In this document: positions 27,591 to 37,729 of the stretch, one piece after another
How the letters are laid out: every line of letters starts with the position of its first letter
Numbering within the stretch: position 1 is the first letter of the stretch
Source of the DNA: Bifidobacterium pluvialisilvae
GTDB lineage: Bacteria > Actinomycetota > Actinomycetes > Actinomycetales > Bifidobacteriaceae
Direction of reading: 5' to 3'
Assembly: GCF_019331695.1 (NCBI RefSeq)
Contig: NZ_JAHBBI010000005.1
Location: 124,001-188,000 of the forward strand
DNA: 64,000 bases
Notes under the pieces: generated by a model
Told to the model about the DNA's origin: nothing
Database searches by the model: none
Seen by the model: the letters and a program-made list of their open reading frames with translations, nothing else
Translations under genes and position numbers: made by a program

Positions 27591-28961
27591 TTAACGATCC
27601 CTCCATCGTGTGAGTTCGAACAGCAACACCCAGACGAGCAGCAGGGCCGAGGCGAGGAAGACGACGCGCAACGCCACGTCGAGCGACGGCAGGAACGTGG
27701 CGACGACGCCGAACACGGCCACGCCGATCGCGCCGCCGACCTGGCGGAACGTGTTGAACATGGCGGAGGCGATGCCGGCCTGCGAGCCATCCACGCTCTT
27801 GAGCACCACGCCCGCGGCGGCCGGCGTGGTGATGGCCGCGCCGAACCCGACGACGCCCAGCCCCACGGTGATGACCCCGACGGGAATCGGCGCAGGCGCG
27901 AGGAACTCGATCAGGAATCCGGCGATCATGACGGCAAGGCCCAGCGTGATCGAGAACTTCGAGCCGCGCGCGGTGATGATCCGCCCGCCGACGACGTTGC
28001 CGAGGATGGTGACGAACGCGGACGGCACGAACACGAGCCCGGCGGCGAACGCGCCCATATGCAGCTGGTTCTGCAGGAACATCGTGCAGATGAACACCAT
28101 GCCGTACCAGTTGAAGATCATGATGAAGCCGATCTGCAATGCGACCTGCATGTCGCGTACATGGAACAGGCCCAACGGCATCATCGGGGCCGCGGCCTTC
28201 GCCTGCGAGACCAGGAACGCGACGAGTGTCGCCACGCCCACGACCAGCAGTGTGAGCGTGGCCGGATGCGCAAGGCCGAGCGGGCCGACCTCGATGATGC
28301 CGGCCACCAGCGCGGACAGGCCGACGAGCGCGAGCGTCTGCCCCGTCCAGTCGAACCGGCGCGGCCGCGTCGGCGACGGGGCGATCCGGCGGCATGCGGC
28401 GAGGATCATCAGGCAGAACGGCACGTTGATGGCGAACACGAGACTCCAGTGGACCGGCGTGAGCAGACCGCCGAGCAGCGGACCCACCGCGGATGCCGAC
28501 GCGCCACCCGCACCCCACAGGGCCAGCGCCCACGCGCGGCGTTTCGGATTCGGATTGGCCTCGTTGATGAGCGCCATCGAGGCGGGCAGAATCAGCGCCG
28601 AGGCGACGCCGAGCACGCAGCGGCCGACGACGAGCGTCGTCATCGAGACGGCGAACGTGCAGAACAGCGATGCGACGCCGAACAGGGCGGCGCCGGCGAT
28701 GAACAGCCGTTTTGCGCCAAACCGGTCCGTAAGGCTGCCGGCCAGGAGCAGCAGCGCGGCGAACAGGAGCGTGTAGCCGTCGACCACCCACTGCTGGACG
28801 GCCATGTCGCCGCCGAGCTGCGCGGCGATGGTGGGCAGGGCGACGTTGACGATGAGCACGTCCATGCCGGCGAGGAACGAGGCGACCGCGGCGGCGGACG
28901 TGGCGAGAGCCGACGACAGACGGGTGGACTGGAACGTATGCGTTTCGATGGTATCGATCAT
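27591..28961 (-). CDS. MFS transporter, DHA2-like drug exporter
   Basis: A 456-aa major facilitator with a DHA2-type start (FLAGMDVLIVNVALPTIAAQ), the motif A region GSLTDRFGAKRLFIAG and motif C GPLLGGLL. About 14 helices are expected. The C-terminus is short (FELTRWRDR). It is divergent from the LysR at 29257, which probably controls it; a clean LysR-type box lies between. Confidence 0.9.
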   Translation of the reverse strand: MIDTIETHTFQSTRLSSALATSAAAVASFLAGMDVLIVNVALPTIAAQLGGDMAVQQWVVDGYTLLFAALLLLAGSLTDRFGAKRLFIAGAALFGVASLFCTFAVSMTTLVVGRCVLGVASALILPASMALINEANPNPKRRAWALALWGAGGASASAVGPLLGGLLTPVHWSLVFAINVPFCLMILAACRRIAPSPTRPRRFDWTGQTLALVGLSALVAGIIEVGPLGLAHPATLTLLVVGVATLVAFLVSQAKAAAPMMPLGLFHVRDMQVALQIGFIMIFNWYGMVFICTMFLQNQLHMGAFAAGLVFVPSAFVTILGNVVGGRIITARGSKFSITLGLAVMIAGFLIEFLAPAPIPVGVITVGLGVVGFGAAITTPAAAGVVLKSVDGSQAGIASAMFNTFRQVGGAIGVAVFGVVATFLPSLDVALRVVFLASALLLVWVLLFELTRWRDR

Positions 28962-29058
28962 GGCTGGTTGTGGAATGATGGAGTCGTTATATCGTTCTGG
29001 TTATTGCATCAGCCATGATATCGTCAGACAGCATTGGAATGTCGCCGTTCGTGGATGA

Positions 29059-29085
29059 TTATGGTTTATGAGGCATGAACCATAA
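29059..29085. promoter_or_regulatory. LysR-type operator between MFS and LysR genes
   Basis: TTATGGTT (29059-29066) and AACCATAA (29078-29085) form a perfect 8-bp inverted repeat with an 11-base spacer, matching the T-N11-A architecture of LysR regulators. It lies 98 bases upstream of the MFS start and 172 upstream of the LysR start. Confidence 0.6.
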
Positions 29086-29171
29086 GTTCATGGAGTCCTG
29101 TACAATCACGGCAAAGCCATCACGTTCCGGCCGATGAGTGCGGTGCCATGTTCACGACGAGGGGCGTCGAC

Positions 29172-29214
29172 TACCCCTCAGTCACTGCGAGACAGCTCCC
29201 CTGACAAGGGGAGC
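29172..29214 (-). repeat. Hairpin-plus-tail dispersed repeat
   Basis: On the minus strand this reads GCTCCCCT-tgtc-AGGGGAGC (29195-29214) followed by a tail TGTCTCGCAGTGACTGAGGG. A related hairpin with tail TGTCGCGAAATGACGGAGGG sits between pyrD and pyrE (54280-54320). It resembles REP-like elements widespread in intestinal bacteria. Confidence 0.55.
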
Positions 29215-29256
29215 CGAGACGTGTGCGCATCACAGCGATCACGGAAGGAGCCGACG

Positions 29257-30168
29257 ATGTACGACAGGAGACTGGACGCGATTCTCGCGGCGGCCGAGCT
29301 TGGCAGCTTCGGCCGGGCGGCGGCCCGACTGCACATCTCCACGCCGGCGCTCATCAAGCAGGTCACCGGCTTCGAACGGGAGCATCGTCTCACGCTGTTC
29401 CATCGTGGCCGCGGCGGCGTCACGCTCACCGACTCCGGCACGGCGCTGGTCGCCGATGCCCGCGACATCATCCGGGACTGCGAGCATGCGCTGCGTCGGG
29501 CGCGGCGGCTGGAGCACGGCGGTGAGAGCATCCGGATCGGCGTCTCCCTGCTGCGTCCGGCCACGGCGCTGCTGGACCTGTGGCCCCGGCTCGCCCCGGC
29601 CATGGCGGCACACCGGCCACCGATCCGGCTGGAGCTTGTGCCATTGTCGGATGCGCCGGACGGGTTCCTCTATGAGCTCGACCATCTGGGCGACACCGTG
29701 GACGTGGTGGTCACGGGATTCTCCCGCAACGACTGGCATCACCCGTGCCAGGTGCTGCAACTGGCCGAATACCGGCTGTGCATGGGCGTGCCGCTGTCCA
29801 ATCCTCTGGCGAACCGCGCCCGGCTCACCCTCAACGAACTCGCCGGCCAGCGCGTGCACCTGCCCCCGGTCGGCGGAGGCGACGTTATGGACGAGGCACG
29901 GGCCATCCTCGCGGGGAATCCCGACGTCACGCTCGTCGACCTCAAACGCTACGAGTTCGACGTGTTCAACGAATGCGCGCAGTCCGGCGATCTGCTGCTG
30001 GCGAAGAGCATCTGGGCCAACTTCCATCCGTCCATCCGTCTGATTCCGATGGACTGGGACATCACCGTGCCGTACGGTCTGCTCTACTCCCCCACGCCCA
30101 CGTCGGCAGTCCGTGATTTCGCGGCCGCCGTCGCCGAAATCGCCGGCCCGACGACGCAGCGGCCGTAA
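29257..30168 (+). CDS. LysR-family transcriptional regulator
   Basis: A 303-aa LysR protein with N-terminal winged helix (LDAILAAAELGSFGRAAARL, then HISTPALIKQVTGFEREH) and a co-inducer domain beginning IRIGVSLLRPATALLDLWP. The ATG at 29257 is preceded by AAGGAG. It is divergent from the DHA2 exporter at 27591, the probable target, and converges on a second MFS gene. Inducer unknown. Confidence 0.9.
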   Translation: MYDRRLDAILAAAELGSFGRAAARLHISTPALIKQVTGFEREHRLTLFHRGRGGVTLTDSGTALVADARDIIRDCEHALRRARRLEHGGESIRIGVSLLRPATALLDLWPRLAPAMAAHRPPIRLELVPLSDAPDGFLYELDHLGDTVDVVVTGFSRNDWHHPCQVLQLAEYRLCMGVPLSNPLANRARLTLNELAGQRVHLPPVGGGDVMDEARAILAGNPDVTLVDLKRYEFDVFNECAQSGDLLLAKSIWANFHPSIRLIPMDWDITVPYGLLYSPTPTSAVRDFAAAVAEIAGPTTQRP

Positions 30169-30178
30169 AACACACCGG

Positions 30179-31408
30179 TCAGAGCGCGGACCACATCGCC
30201 GCGCGCTCGGCGCGACGGCCGAAGGCGAGATAGACGATGACCGCCAACGGCACGACCACCAGCATCACGGGGAAGAACCACTGGATGTCGACCCGCGCAT
30301 ACAGCATGCCGCCGATCATCGGCCCCAATGCCATGCCCAGGTCGAGACCGATATAAAACGTGGCGTTCGCCTGGCCGCTGTGTCCGGCGCCGCCCAACCG
30401 CACGGCCGACGACTGCGCCACCGAATTCATCAGCCCATAGGAGCCGGCCATGCACAGCGCGGCCACCATCATGACGACGTCGCCGCGCATGACGGCGAGC
30501 GCCAGCAGCGTGCCGGCCATGCACAGTGAGCATGCGGCAAGGAACCAGGCGAACGACAGGCGGTCGAACAGGTTGCGCATCGCCATGCGCAGGACCAGCA
30601 GCGCGACCGCGTAGCAGGGGAAGAACAGGCTCGTCTCGACGGCGAGACTACGCGCATGCACGTAGGTGACGATGTAGGACTGTGTGGCGCAGTACGGGAT
30701 CGCGAACAACATGAAGATCAGGGTGACGGGAATCGCGCGCACCGAGACGATGGCGTCGAGCACGGCCCGGAACCCATGCTTCGTCGAAGTCGGAGGATTC
30801 GCCGGAGAGGTGGCGGTCGCAGCCGGCCTGGGCGCGCCGCCGTCGCGCACCAGCATGACGATCACGGCCATCAGCACGGCCATCACCGTTGATACGACGC
30901 ATGAGCCGCGGTATCCCGCCATCTGCTGCACCTTGATGCCCAACGCGGGTCCGACGGCCATCGCCAGGGCGTTGACCATGCCGTAGTAGCCCATGCCCTT
31001 GCCGATGTGCTCCAGCGGAATCAGCGAGGTGAGCCAGGTGGCGAGGCATACGGAGACGCAGGAGAAGCCCACGCCGTTGACGATGCGGGCAAACAGCAGC
31101 GCCGTGGGGGACGACGCGCATGCGTACCAGACGTTGGCGGCAATCAGACAGCATGCGCCGAACCCGACCATGCGCCGTTTGCTGATGCGGTCGGCGGCCG
31201 TGCCGGCAACGGGGCGGAGGAACAGCGAGACGGTGTTCATGGCGCCCGCCACCAGGCCGGCCATCTCGCCATTGGCGCCCAGGTGATGCGAATAGCCGAC
31301 GATGATGGGCGTGACCAGCATGGAGCTGCCCATGTAGAAGAACGCCGCCGTCATGATGAGCAGCACGTCGCGTCCCAATATGGATTCGGTTCGCCGTCCC
31401 TTTCGCAT
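30179..31408 (-). CDS. MFS transporter
   Basis: A 409-aa 12-helix facilitator. Motif A-like AGTAADRISKRRMVGFGACC follows the first two helices; GMGYYGMVNALAMAVGPALG is the family's motif C region. It is paralogous to the protein at 52246 (shared RDVxLxM start, SVCLATWxxxLxPxxHxGxGMG and GSYGxMxSVxQSxAV). The ATG at 31408 matches the paralogue's length and follows AAGGA. Substrate unknown. Confidence 0.88.
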   Translation of the reverse strand: MRKGRRTESILGRDVLLIMTAAFFYMGSSMLVTPIIVGYSHHLGANGEMAGLVAGAMNTVSLFLRPVAGTAADRISKRRMVGFGACCLIAANVWYACASSPTALLFARIVNGVGFSCVSVCLATWLTSLIPLEHIGKGMGYYGMVNALAMAVGPALGIKVQQMAGYRGSCVVSTVMAVLMAVIVMLVRDGGAPRPAATATSPANPPTSTKHGFRAVLDAIVSVRAIPVTLIFMLFAIPYCATQSYIVTYVHARSLAVETSLFFPCYAVALLVLRMAMRNLFDRLSFAWFLAACSLCMAGTLLALAVMRGDVVMMVAALCMAGSYGLMNSVAQSSAVRLGGAGHSGQANATFYIGLDLGMALGPMIGGMLYARVDIQWFFPVMLVVVPLAVIVYLAFGRRAERAAMWSAL

Positions 31409-31579
31409 GGTCCTTCGCTCCTCGCTTCCCTGTCGCCTACGTTGTCCACGACAACCGTACGTGCCATAACGATACGTGTGACGGGTGTTCACGGCAGCGT
31501 TCGGTTCACGCGTGTGACCTTCGTGTTCATACACCGGTCATCGGACGAAGCCCGGCCGTCTCACCGCCCGTGGCGATAG

Positions 31580-33061
31580 TCACCGTTTGCGGCAGAAGAC
31601 GACGGCCATCACGAAGCCGACCGCCGTGAGCGCGATCATGGCCCAGAACGCCACGTTGACGCCGACCGGATTGTTTCCGCAGGCGACCATGACGGCCACG
31701 AATATGGCCGAGCCGAGCGCGCCGGCGATTGTACGCAGCGAGGTGAGCAGGGCGCTCGCATCGCTGGCGTAACGGCGTTCGACCGAGGCGAGCCCCCATG
31801 TGGCGGCGGGCATCATCACCATCGCCACGGCGACCGAGCGCACGGCGAACACGAGAGCGATCCACCAGATCGGTGTCGCGTCGGTCAGGAAGCCGAACGG
31901 GACCATCGTCACAGCCAGCAATGCCATGCCGCCGACCGCGAGCGGACGGATGCCGAACCGGTCGAACACGCGCCCGGTCACCGGCGAGGAGACGGCCATG
32001 ACGAGCGATCCGGGCAGCATCGACAGGGCGGAGACCGTCACGGACGCCCCGTCCATCTGCTGCATGTAGATCGGCAGAATCGTGGATCCGGCGATGAGCA
32101 CCGCGTACAGAAACATGCTCAGCGCCACGGCCACGGTGAAGTCGCGTACCGCGAAGATGCGCAGCTGCAGCAGCGGATGGCCGACATGGAACTGACGGAT
32201 CGCGAACACCACAAGGCAGGCCAAGCCGAGCGCGAGCGCGCCCGCGACCTCGAGACTGGCGAACGGGCGAACGCCGAGGTTGCTGGAGCCGAGTTGGAGG
32301 CCGGCGAACCCGAACGCGGAGAGAATAAAGGAGAGCACGTCGAGATGCGCGTCGCTCGAGGTCTTCAGCACGTTGCGCATGAGGGGCGTCGCGATGACGA
32401 GCACGATGAGCGAGATGCCGCCGGACACCCAGAAGATCGACTGCCAGCCCCAATGGTCGACCATGAGACCGGCCAACGTCGGCGCGATGACCGGCGCGGC
32501 GGAGACCGCGAGCCCGTAGAAGCCCATGGCCGTGCCGACGCCGGATTCGGCGTACAGGGCGAGGATGATGACCTGCGTCATCGACAGGGAGATGCCCGAG
32601 CCGAGCGCCTGGACGATGCGGGCCGCCATGAGCAGTGGGAAGCTCGTCGAGACGGCGGCAAGCAGCAGGCCGCCGGCGAACATCGCGAGGCCGGTCAGGA
32701 ACAACGGTTTGGTCGGGAACCGTTTCATCATGAAGGCGGTGGCGGGGATGATCACACCCATGGCGAGCGAGAAGCCGCTGGTCAGCCAGTTGCCGAGCAC
32801 CGCCGAGATGTTCAGGCTCGTCATGATGGCGGGCAGTGCGGTGGTCAATGCGGTCTGCGCGAACGCGCCGGCGATGCAGGCGGCGAGCAGCACCGCGAAG
32901 ATCGCCGTGCGCTGTCGGTCGGTGATCGGGTGGCCGGTCGTCGGAGTCACGGTCTCCTTATGGCCGGAGGTGGTATGTGGTTTCTGGGATTGCTTGGATT
33001 CGATGAATGTCATATCTCGTTGTTCCACTGGTCGGTTCGTTCGTTCCGGTTCTACCATCAT
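31580..33061 (-). CDS. MFS transporter, DHA2-like multidrug exporter
   Basis: Up to 493 aa with a ~50-residue hydrophilic N-terminus and about 14 helices. TALTTALPAIMTSLNISAVL and the motif C-type GLAVSAAPVIAPTLAGLMVD mark the DHA2/EmrB group. The start is uncertain: tandem ATGs at 33058/33061 directly after the stop of the small upstream gene suggest coupling, while an ATG at 33013 has GTGGA upstream. It is in an operon with the small one-TM protein. Confidence 0.85.
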   Translation of the reverse strand: MMVEPERTNRPVEQRDMTFIESKQSQKPHTTSGHKETVTPTTGHPITDRQRTAIFAVLLAACIAGAFAQTALTTALPAIMTSLNISAVLGNWLTSGFSLAMGVIIPATAFMMKRFPTKPLFLTGLAMFAGGLLLAAVSTSFPLLMAARIVQALGSGISLSMTQVIILALYAESGVGTAMGFYGLAVSAAPVIAPTLAGLMVDHWGWQSIFWVSGGISLIVLVIATPLMRNVLKTSSDAHLDVLSFILSAFGFAGLQLGSSNLGVRPFASLEVAGALALGLACLVVFAIRQFHVGHPLLQLRIFAVRDFTVAVALSMFLYAVLIAGSTILPIYMQQMDGASVTVSALSMLPGSLVMAVSSPVTGRVFDRFGIRPLAVGGMALLAVTMVPFGFLTDATPIWWIALVFAVRSVAVAMVMMPAATWGLASVERRYASDASALLTSLRTIAGALGSAIFVAVMVACGNNPVGVNVAFWAMIALTAVGFVMAVVFCRKR

Positions 33062-33067
33062 GGCTGT

Positions 33068-33346
33068 TCATTGTTCCGTCTGTTTTCCGTCCGCCGCAAT
33101 CGTCATCGCCCGTTCCGGCCATCGTCTGCGCAGCAGCATCCACAGGCCGATGAGAATCGTCAGCGCGCCCAGTGCGACCGATGCGGCGGCCATGATCGCA
33201 ACGCGGTCGTTGCCGTGCCAGGATCGCCATCCGAGATACAGGCGGGCCGACCGGCCCGCAAGACCGTCGCCGCGCCGCGCCGTCACCTTGCGCGACATCG
33301 ACTCCAGTACGGGCGTCTTCCGCCCGGACGATCCGCGCTTCGCCAT
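33068..33346 (-). CDS. Small single-TM protein
   Basis: A 92-aa protein: a basic N-terminal half (KRGSSGRKTP, SRKVTARRGDG) then one hydrophobic helix VAIMAAASVALGALTILIGL and a basic tail. Two tandem ATGs follow GGAGGG; the second (33346) has better spacing. The stop lies a few bases before the MFS start, so it is co-translated with the exporter. Family unknown. Confidence 0.6.
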   Translation of the reverse strand: MAKRGSSGRKTPVLESMSRKVTARRGDGLAGRSARLYLGWRSWHGNDRVAIMAAASVALGALTILIGLWMLLRRRWPERAMTIAADGKQTEQ

Positions 33347-33534
33347 CATCCCTCCGTTCCCCTGCTGCCGTCGCCCCACCGTATGGGCCGAATCATAAAG
33401 GAGTGTTGAGGAAATGTTGATGGAATATTAAACGTTCGTCCGGCCCGTCGACGATTCGGCAGGGTGTTCGGTATCATGGACGGTTGGACTTTTACGAGAA
33501 CGACGATACACGACTATCAATCGGCAGGTGAACC

Positions 33535-35136
<1,602 letters not shown>

Positions 35137-35160
35137 TGGAGTGTTTTCTGCGTTGTGGCA

Positions 35161-35398
35161 GACTCGACGTACCATCGTACGCCTTCGTCCACCACGCCTT
35201 GAAACCACACGCATCACTCCACGGCAACCCACAGCGGGGTAATCGACGTACCGCCGTACGCCTTCGTTTTCCGTGCCTTGCCGCCGCACACGTTATTCCA
35301 CGGCACCCCCACGGCAGGCGCATGGGGACTCGACGTACCATCGTACGCCTTCGTCCACCACGCGTTGAAACCACACGCATCACTCCACGGCAACCCTT
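35161..35398. repeat. Three-unit tandem repeat downstream of the ABC-F gene
   Basis: Unit cores start with CGACGTACC at 35165, 35244 and 35331 (spacing 79 and 87). Units 1 (35161-35230) and 3 (35328-35397) differ at one base in 70; unit 2 is diverged but keeps the small hairpin CGTAC-nnnn-GTACG and the CCACGGCA block. It occupies the intergenic gap of about 350 bases before the lipoprotein terminator. Confidence 0.8.
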
Positions 35399-35419
35399 GG
35401 CGGGTCGCGTAAAAACAGA

Positions 35420-35463
35420 GGGGCGCGTCCACGCCGTCGTTTGACGGACCGTGGACGCGCCCC
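35420..35463. terminator. Bidirectional rho-independent terminator
   Basis: GGGGCGCGTCCACG (35420-35433) pairs perfectly with 35450-35463. TTT follows on the plus strand; on the minus strand the stem is followed by TCTGTTTTT. It ends the minus-strand lipoprotein gene and probably also the ABC-F transcript. Confidence 0.85.
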
Positions 35464-35487
35464 TTTCGCGGTTGAACGGATGAGGAC

Positions 35488-36351
35488 CTACTGTTTTGCG
35501 GCCAGCTGGATGCCCATCGACTGTTCGTCGGCGTTGTAGGTCAATGACAGGCGGCTTCCCGACTCGCCGTTGAGGTATGCACTCGTGTCATCGGAGGATT
35601 CCTCGGTGAAGCCCTTCTCCCTGCAGGATTCGATGTACTGCTTGAACTGGTCCTGACTGATGCCGTAGACGCCGTAGGAGACGTCGTCCGCGTTGGCGTA
35701 TTTGTTAAGGATGAGCCTGGACTTGGGTTTGGGCAGCGTCTTGGTCAGCGCATCATCCTTCCAATTGACGGCGTCCTTCACCTCGCTGCCGATGGTGGTC
35801 TTCTTGTTGACCATGTCGTAGGTCGCATGCCCGATCTTGTCGGCGCTCTTGAAATACAAGACGGTCATGACGTCGGGCTCCATGATCGGCAGAAAATCGC
35901 CGATGGCCTTCCAACCGCCCACGGAACATCCCCGGTTCTCCGCGGTCTTGCCCGATTCCAGCAACAGGTCGCTGGTGCATTTCAACGGCTGGTCCTTTAC
36001 CAAGGCGTATCCCTCGTCGTCCATGTCGAGATTCCTCCTCAGTTCGGCGAACGCGGCAGTCCTCTGCTCTTCGGTGGCGTCGCTCTTCTGCCGGTATGCC
36101 AACTCCACCGAGACCACCGTGAACCCGGTGTCGTTGGTATAGGACATGGCAAGCTGGCGCATGCCGTCGATCGGCGTGGACTCGACCGAATACTTGATCT
36201 TCGACAGATCGATCTTCTTCACCGCCGCCGTGGTCGACTTGGCGGAATCGCCTCCCGCGTTCCCCGAACCAGAACCGCAGCCGCCCAGCATGGCCGTGGA
36301 CGCGATCGTCAGGCAGGCCACGATGCCCCTCGTCACCGTTTTCATACTCAT
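35488..36351 (-). CDS. Secreted lipoprotein, DUF6591-like C-terminus
   Basis: A 287-aa lipoprotein: n-region MSMKTVTRG, hydrophobic h-region and lipobox AMLGGC, with Cys25 the likely lipidated residue, then a Gly/Ser linker. The middle domain (SYTNDTGFTVVSVELAYRQK) looks like a beta-sandwich; the C-terminal YGISQDQFKQYIESCREKGF resembles the DUF6591 domain of actinobacterial lipoproteins. It is anchored outside the membrane. It stands alone between a strong terminator and the CDF promoter region. Function unknown. Confidence 0.8.
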   Translation of the reverse strand: MSMKTVTRGIVACLTIASTAMLGGCGSGSGNAGGDSAKSTTAAVKKIDLSKIKYSVESTPIDGMRQLAMSYTNDTGFTVVSVELAYRQKSDATEEQRTAAFAELRRNLDMDDEGYALVKDQPLKCTSDLLLESGKTAENRGCSVGGWKAIGDFLPIMEPDVMTVLYFKSADKIGHATYDMVNKKTTIGSEVKDAVNWKDDALTKTLPKPKSRLILNKYANADDVSYGVYGISQDQFKQYIESCREKGFTEESSDDTSAYLNGESGSRLSLTYNADEQSMGIQLAAKQ

Positions 36352-36467
36352 CGTTCTCTCCTTTTCGCCAATGTCGACCCTGTTGTCGACGTCAACTCCA
36401 CTATACCGAGAATCATGTCAGTGAATTAGCTATATGACATACAAATAACCGTTTGTATAACAAATAG

Positions 36468-36556
36468 CCTTTCGTTGATGTGATTTCGATATCGCTATCG
36501 AATCCATGATTCCGCGTCCTGCGTCCTTCCGCATCAGTCGGCAACTGATTTTTTTT
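36468..36556 (+). ncRNA. Candidate small RNA
   Basis: On the plus strand a good promoter, ATGACA (36434-36439), 16 bases, TATAAC (36456-36461), predicts a start near 36468. It is followed by hairpin TTCGATA-tcgc-TATCGAA (36485-36502) and an intrinsic terminator ATCAGT-cggca-ACTGAT ending in T8 (36533-36556). No gene lies in this stretch on either strand. The result is a ~90-base transcript between the lipoprotein and CDF genes. Prediction only. Confidence 0.4.
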
Positions 36557-36622
36557 GACGACGTCCGCGAGACCTCGGCCCCGTCCGATGGGCGTTTGCG
36601 CGGTGGTCGTCACGCAGACGCC

Positions 36623-36649
36623 TATAGTGTGATGACGTAGAGTCATCAC
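36623..36649 (+). promoter_or_regulatory. CDF gene promoter with overlapping operator
   Basis: A -10-like TATAGT (36623-36628) is followed at once by GTGATGAC (36629-36636), GTAGA, GTCATCAC (36642-36649), a perfect 8-bp inverted repeat over the expected transcription start. A repressor bound here would block the metal exporter gene at 36678. No convincing -35 is seen. Confidence 0.5.
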
Positions 36650-36677
36650 GTATGGATTATGAGAGGGTGAGCTGCTG

Positions 36678-37697
36678 ATGGGAGAATCAGCGGAGACAGT
36701 GACGAAGACCGCAATCAGGGAGCCGGAGCACAAGGGGGCGGCCGTCAAGGCGGCTTTGGCGGCGAACATCGGCGTGGCCGTGTGCAAGGTGGCCGCCGCG
36801 ATCTTCACCGGATCGTCCGCCATGCTGTCCGAAAGCGTGCATTCGGCCGCCGACTGCTCCAACGAGATCGTGCTCATCATCGGCGAGAAGGCCTCGCACC
36901 ACAAGACCGACGGTGACCACCCGTTCGGCCTCTACCGCGCGAAATACCTCGCCTCGTTCGTCGTAGCCACGCTGCTGTTCTTCGTCGGCGGCTTCTACTC
37001 CACGTCCGAGGCCGTCAAGAAGATGCAGCTCGTGCTCGCCGACCCGGCCGCGCATACGGCGAACCGGTTCGAACTCGCCGTCGCCCTGGCGGTCTGCGTC
37101 ATCAGCGCCTGCTTCGAGGGCATGGGCCTGCACAAGAGCATCCTCGAGGCGCGCGAGCGCATGGACCGCATCGGCATGAAGCGCATCGGCTTCCTGCGGT
37201 TCTGGCGTCGCACCAAGTCGGCCGAGCTCGCCTCCGTCATCATGGAGGACACGCTCGCCCTCATCGGCCTGGCGTTCGCCGGCGTCGGCATCGGCGTGGC
37301 CATCATCACCGGCGACGAGCTGTGGGATGCGGTCGGCGGCCTCATGGTCGGCCTGCTGCTCATGGTCGGCTCCGTGCTCCTGGCCACCAAGTCCGGCTCC
37401 CTGCTGCTCGGCGAGACCGTCGACTCGGAGACCCGCACCAAGATCGTCGACGCCGTCACCTCCACGCCGGGCGTGGAACGTCTGCTGAACATGCAGACGA
37501 TTCATATGTCAGAGGATGACATCCTGCTGTGCGTCAAGGTGCAGACCTCGAAGCTGGACCGCGACTACGACGTGCAGACCGTCGACAAGATCGAGAACGC
37601 CGTGCGCACCGCGCTGCCGTGGTACCGGTTCGAGATCTACGTGGAGCCCGACATCTACCGCCGCGACCACGACAGGTCCATCGCGGAAGGACGCTGA
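36678..37697 (+). CDS. Cation diffusion facilitator family transporter
   Basis: A 339-aa CDF metal/proton antiporter. Six helices are expected; the metal-site motif SESVHSAADCSNE (H55, D59) and the second-site MEDTLALIGLAFAG are present, followed by a cytoplasmic ferredoxin-like C-terminal domain (VDAVTSTPGVERLLNMQTIH). The loop between helices 4 and 5 is basic and lacks a His-rich stretch, which argues against the classic Zn-type loop. It likely exports Zn, Fe or Mn. An inverted repeat overlaps its promoter. Confidence 0.9.
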   Translation: MGESAETVTKTAIREPEHKGAAVKAALAANIGVAVCKVAAAIFTGSSAMLSESVHSAADCSNEIVLIIGEKASHHKTDGDHPFGLYRAKYLASFVVATLLFFVGGFYSTSEAVKKMQLVLADPAAHTANRFELAVALAVCVISACFEGMGLHKSILEARERMDRIGMKRIGFLRFWRRTKSAELASVIMEDTLALIGLAFAGVGIGVAIITGDELWDAVGGLMVGLLLMVGSVLLATKSGSLLLGETVDSETRTKIVDAVTSTPGVERLLNMQTIHMSEDDILLCVKVQTSKLDRDYDVQTVDKIENAVRTALPWYRFEIYVEPDIYRRDHDRSIAEGR

Positions 37698-37729
37698 CCC
37701 CCGCCTTCCCGGCGAGGCCGCCGTCCGCG

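Noticed and set aside
35161-35398. CRISPR array
   Set aside because: Only three units, repeat longer than any spacer, and no cas genes; it is a degenerate tandem repeat.
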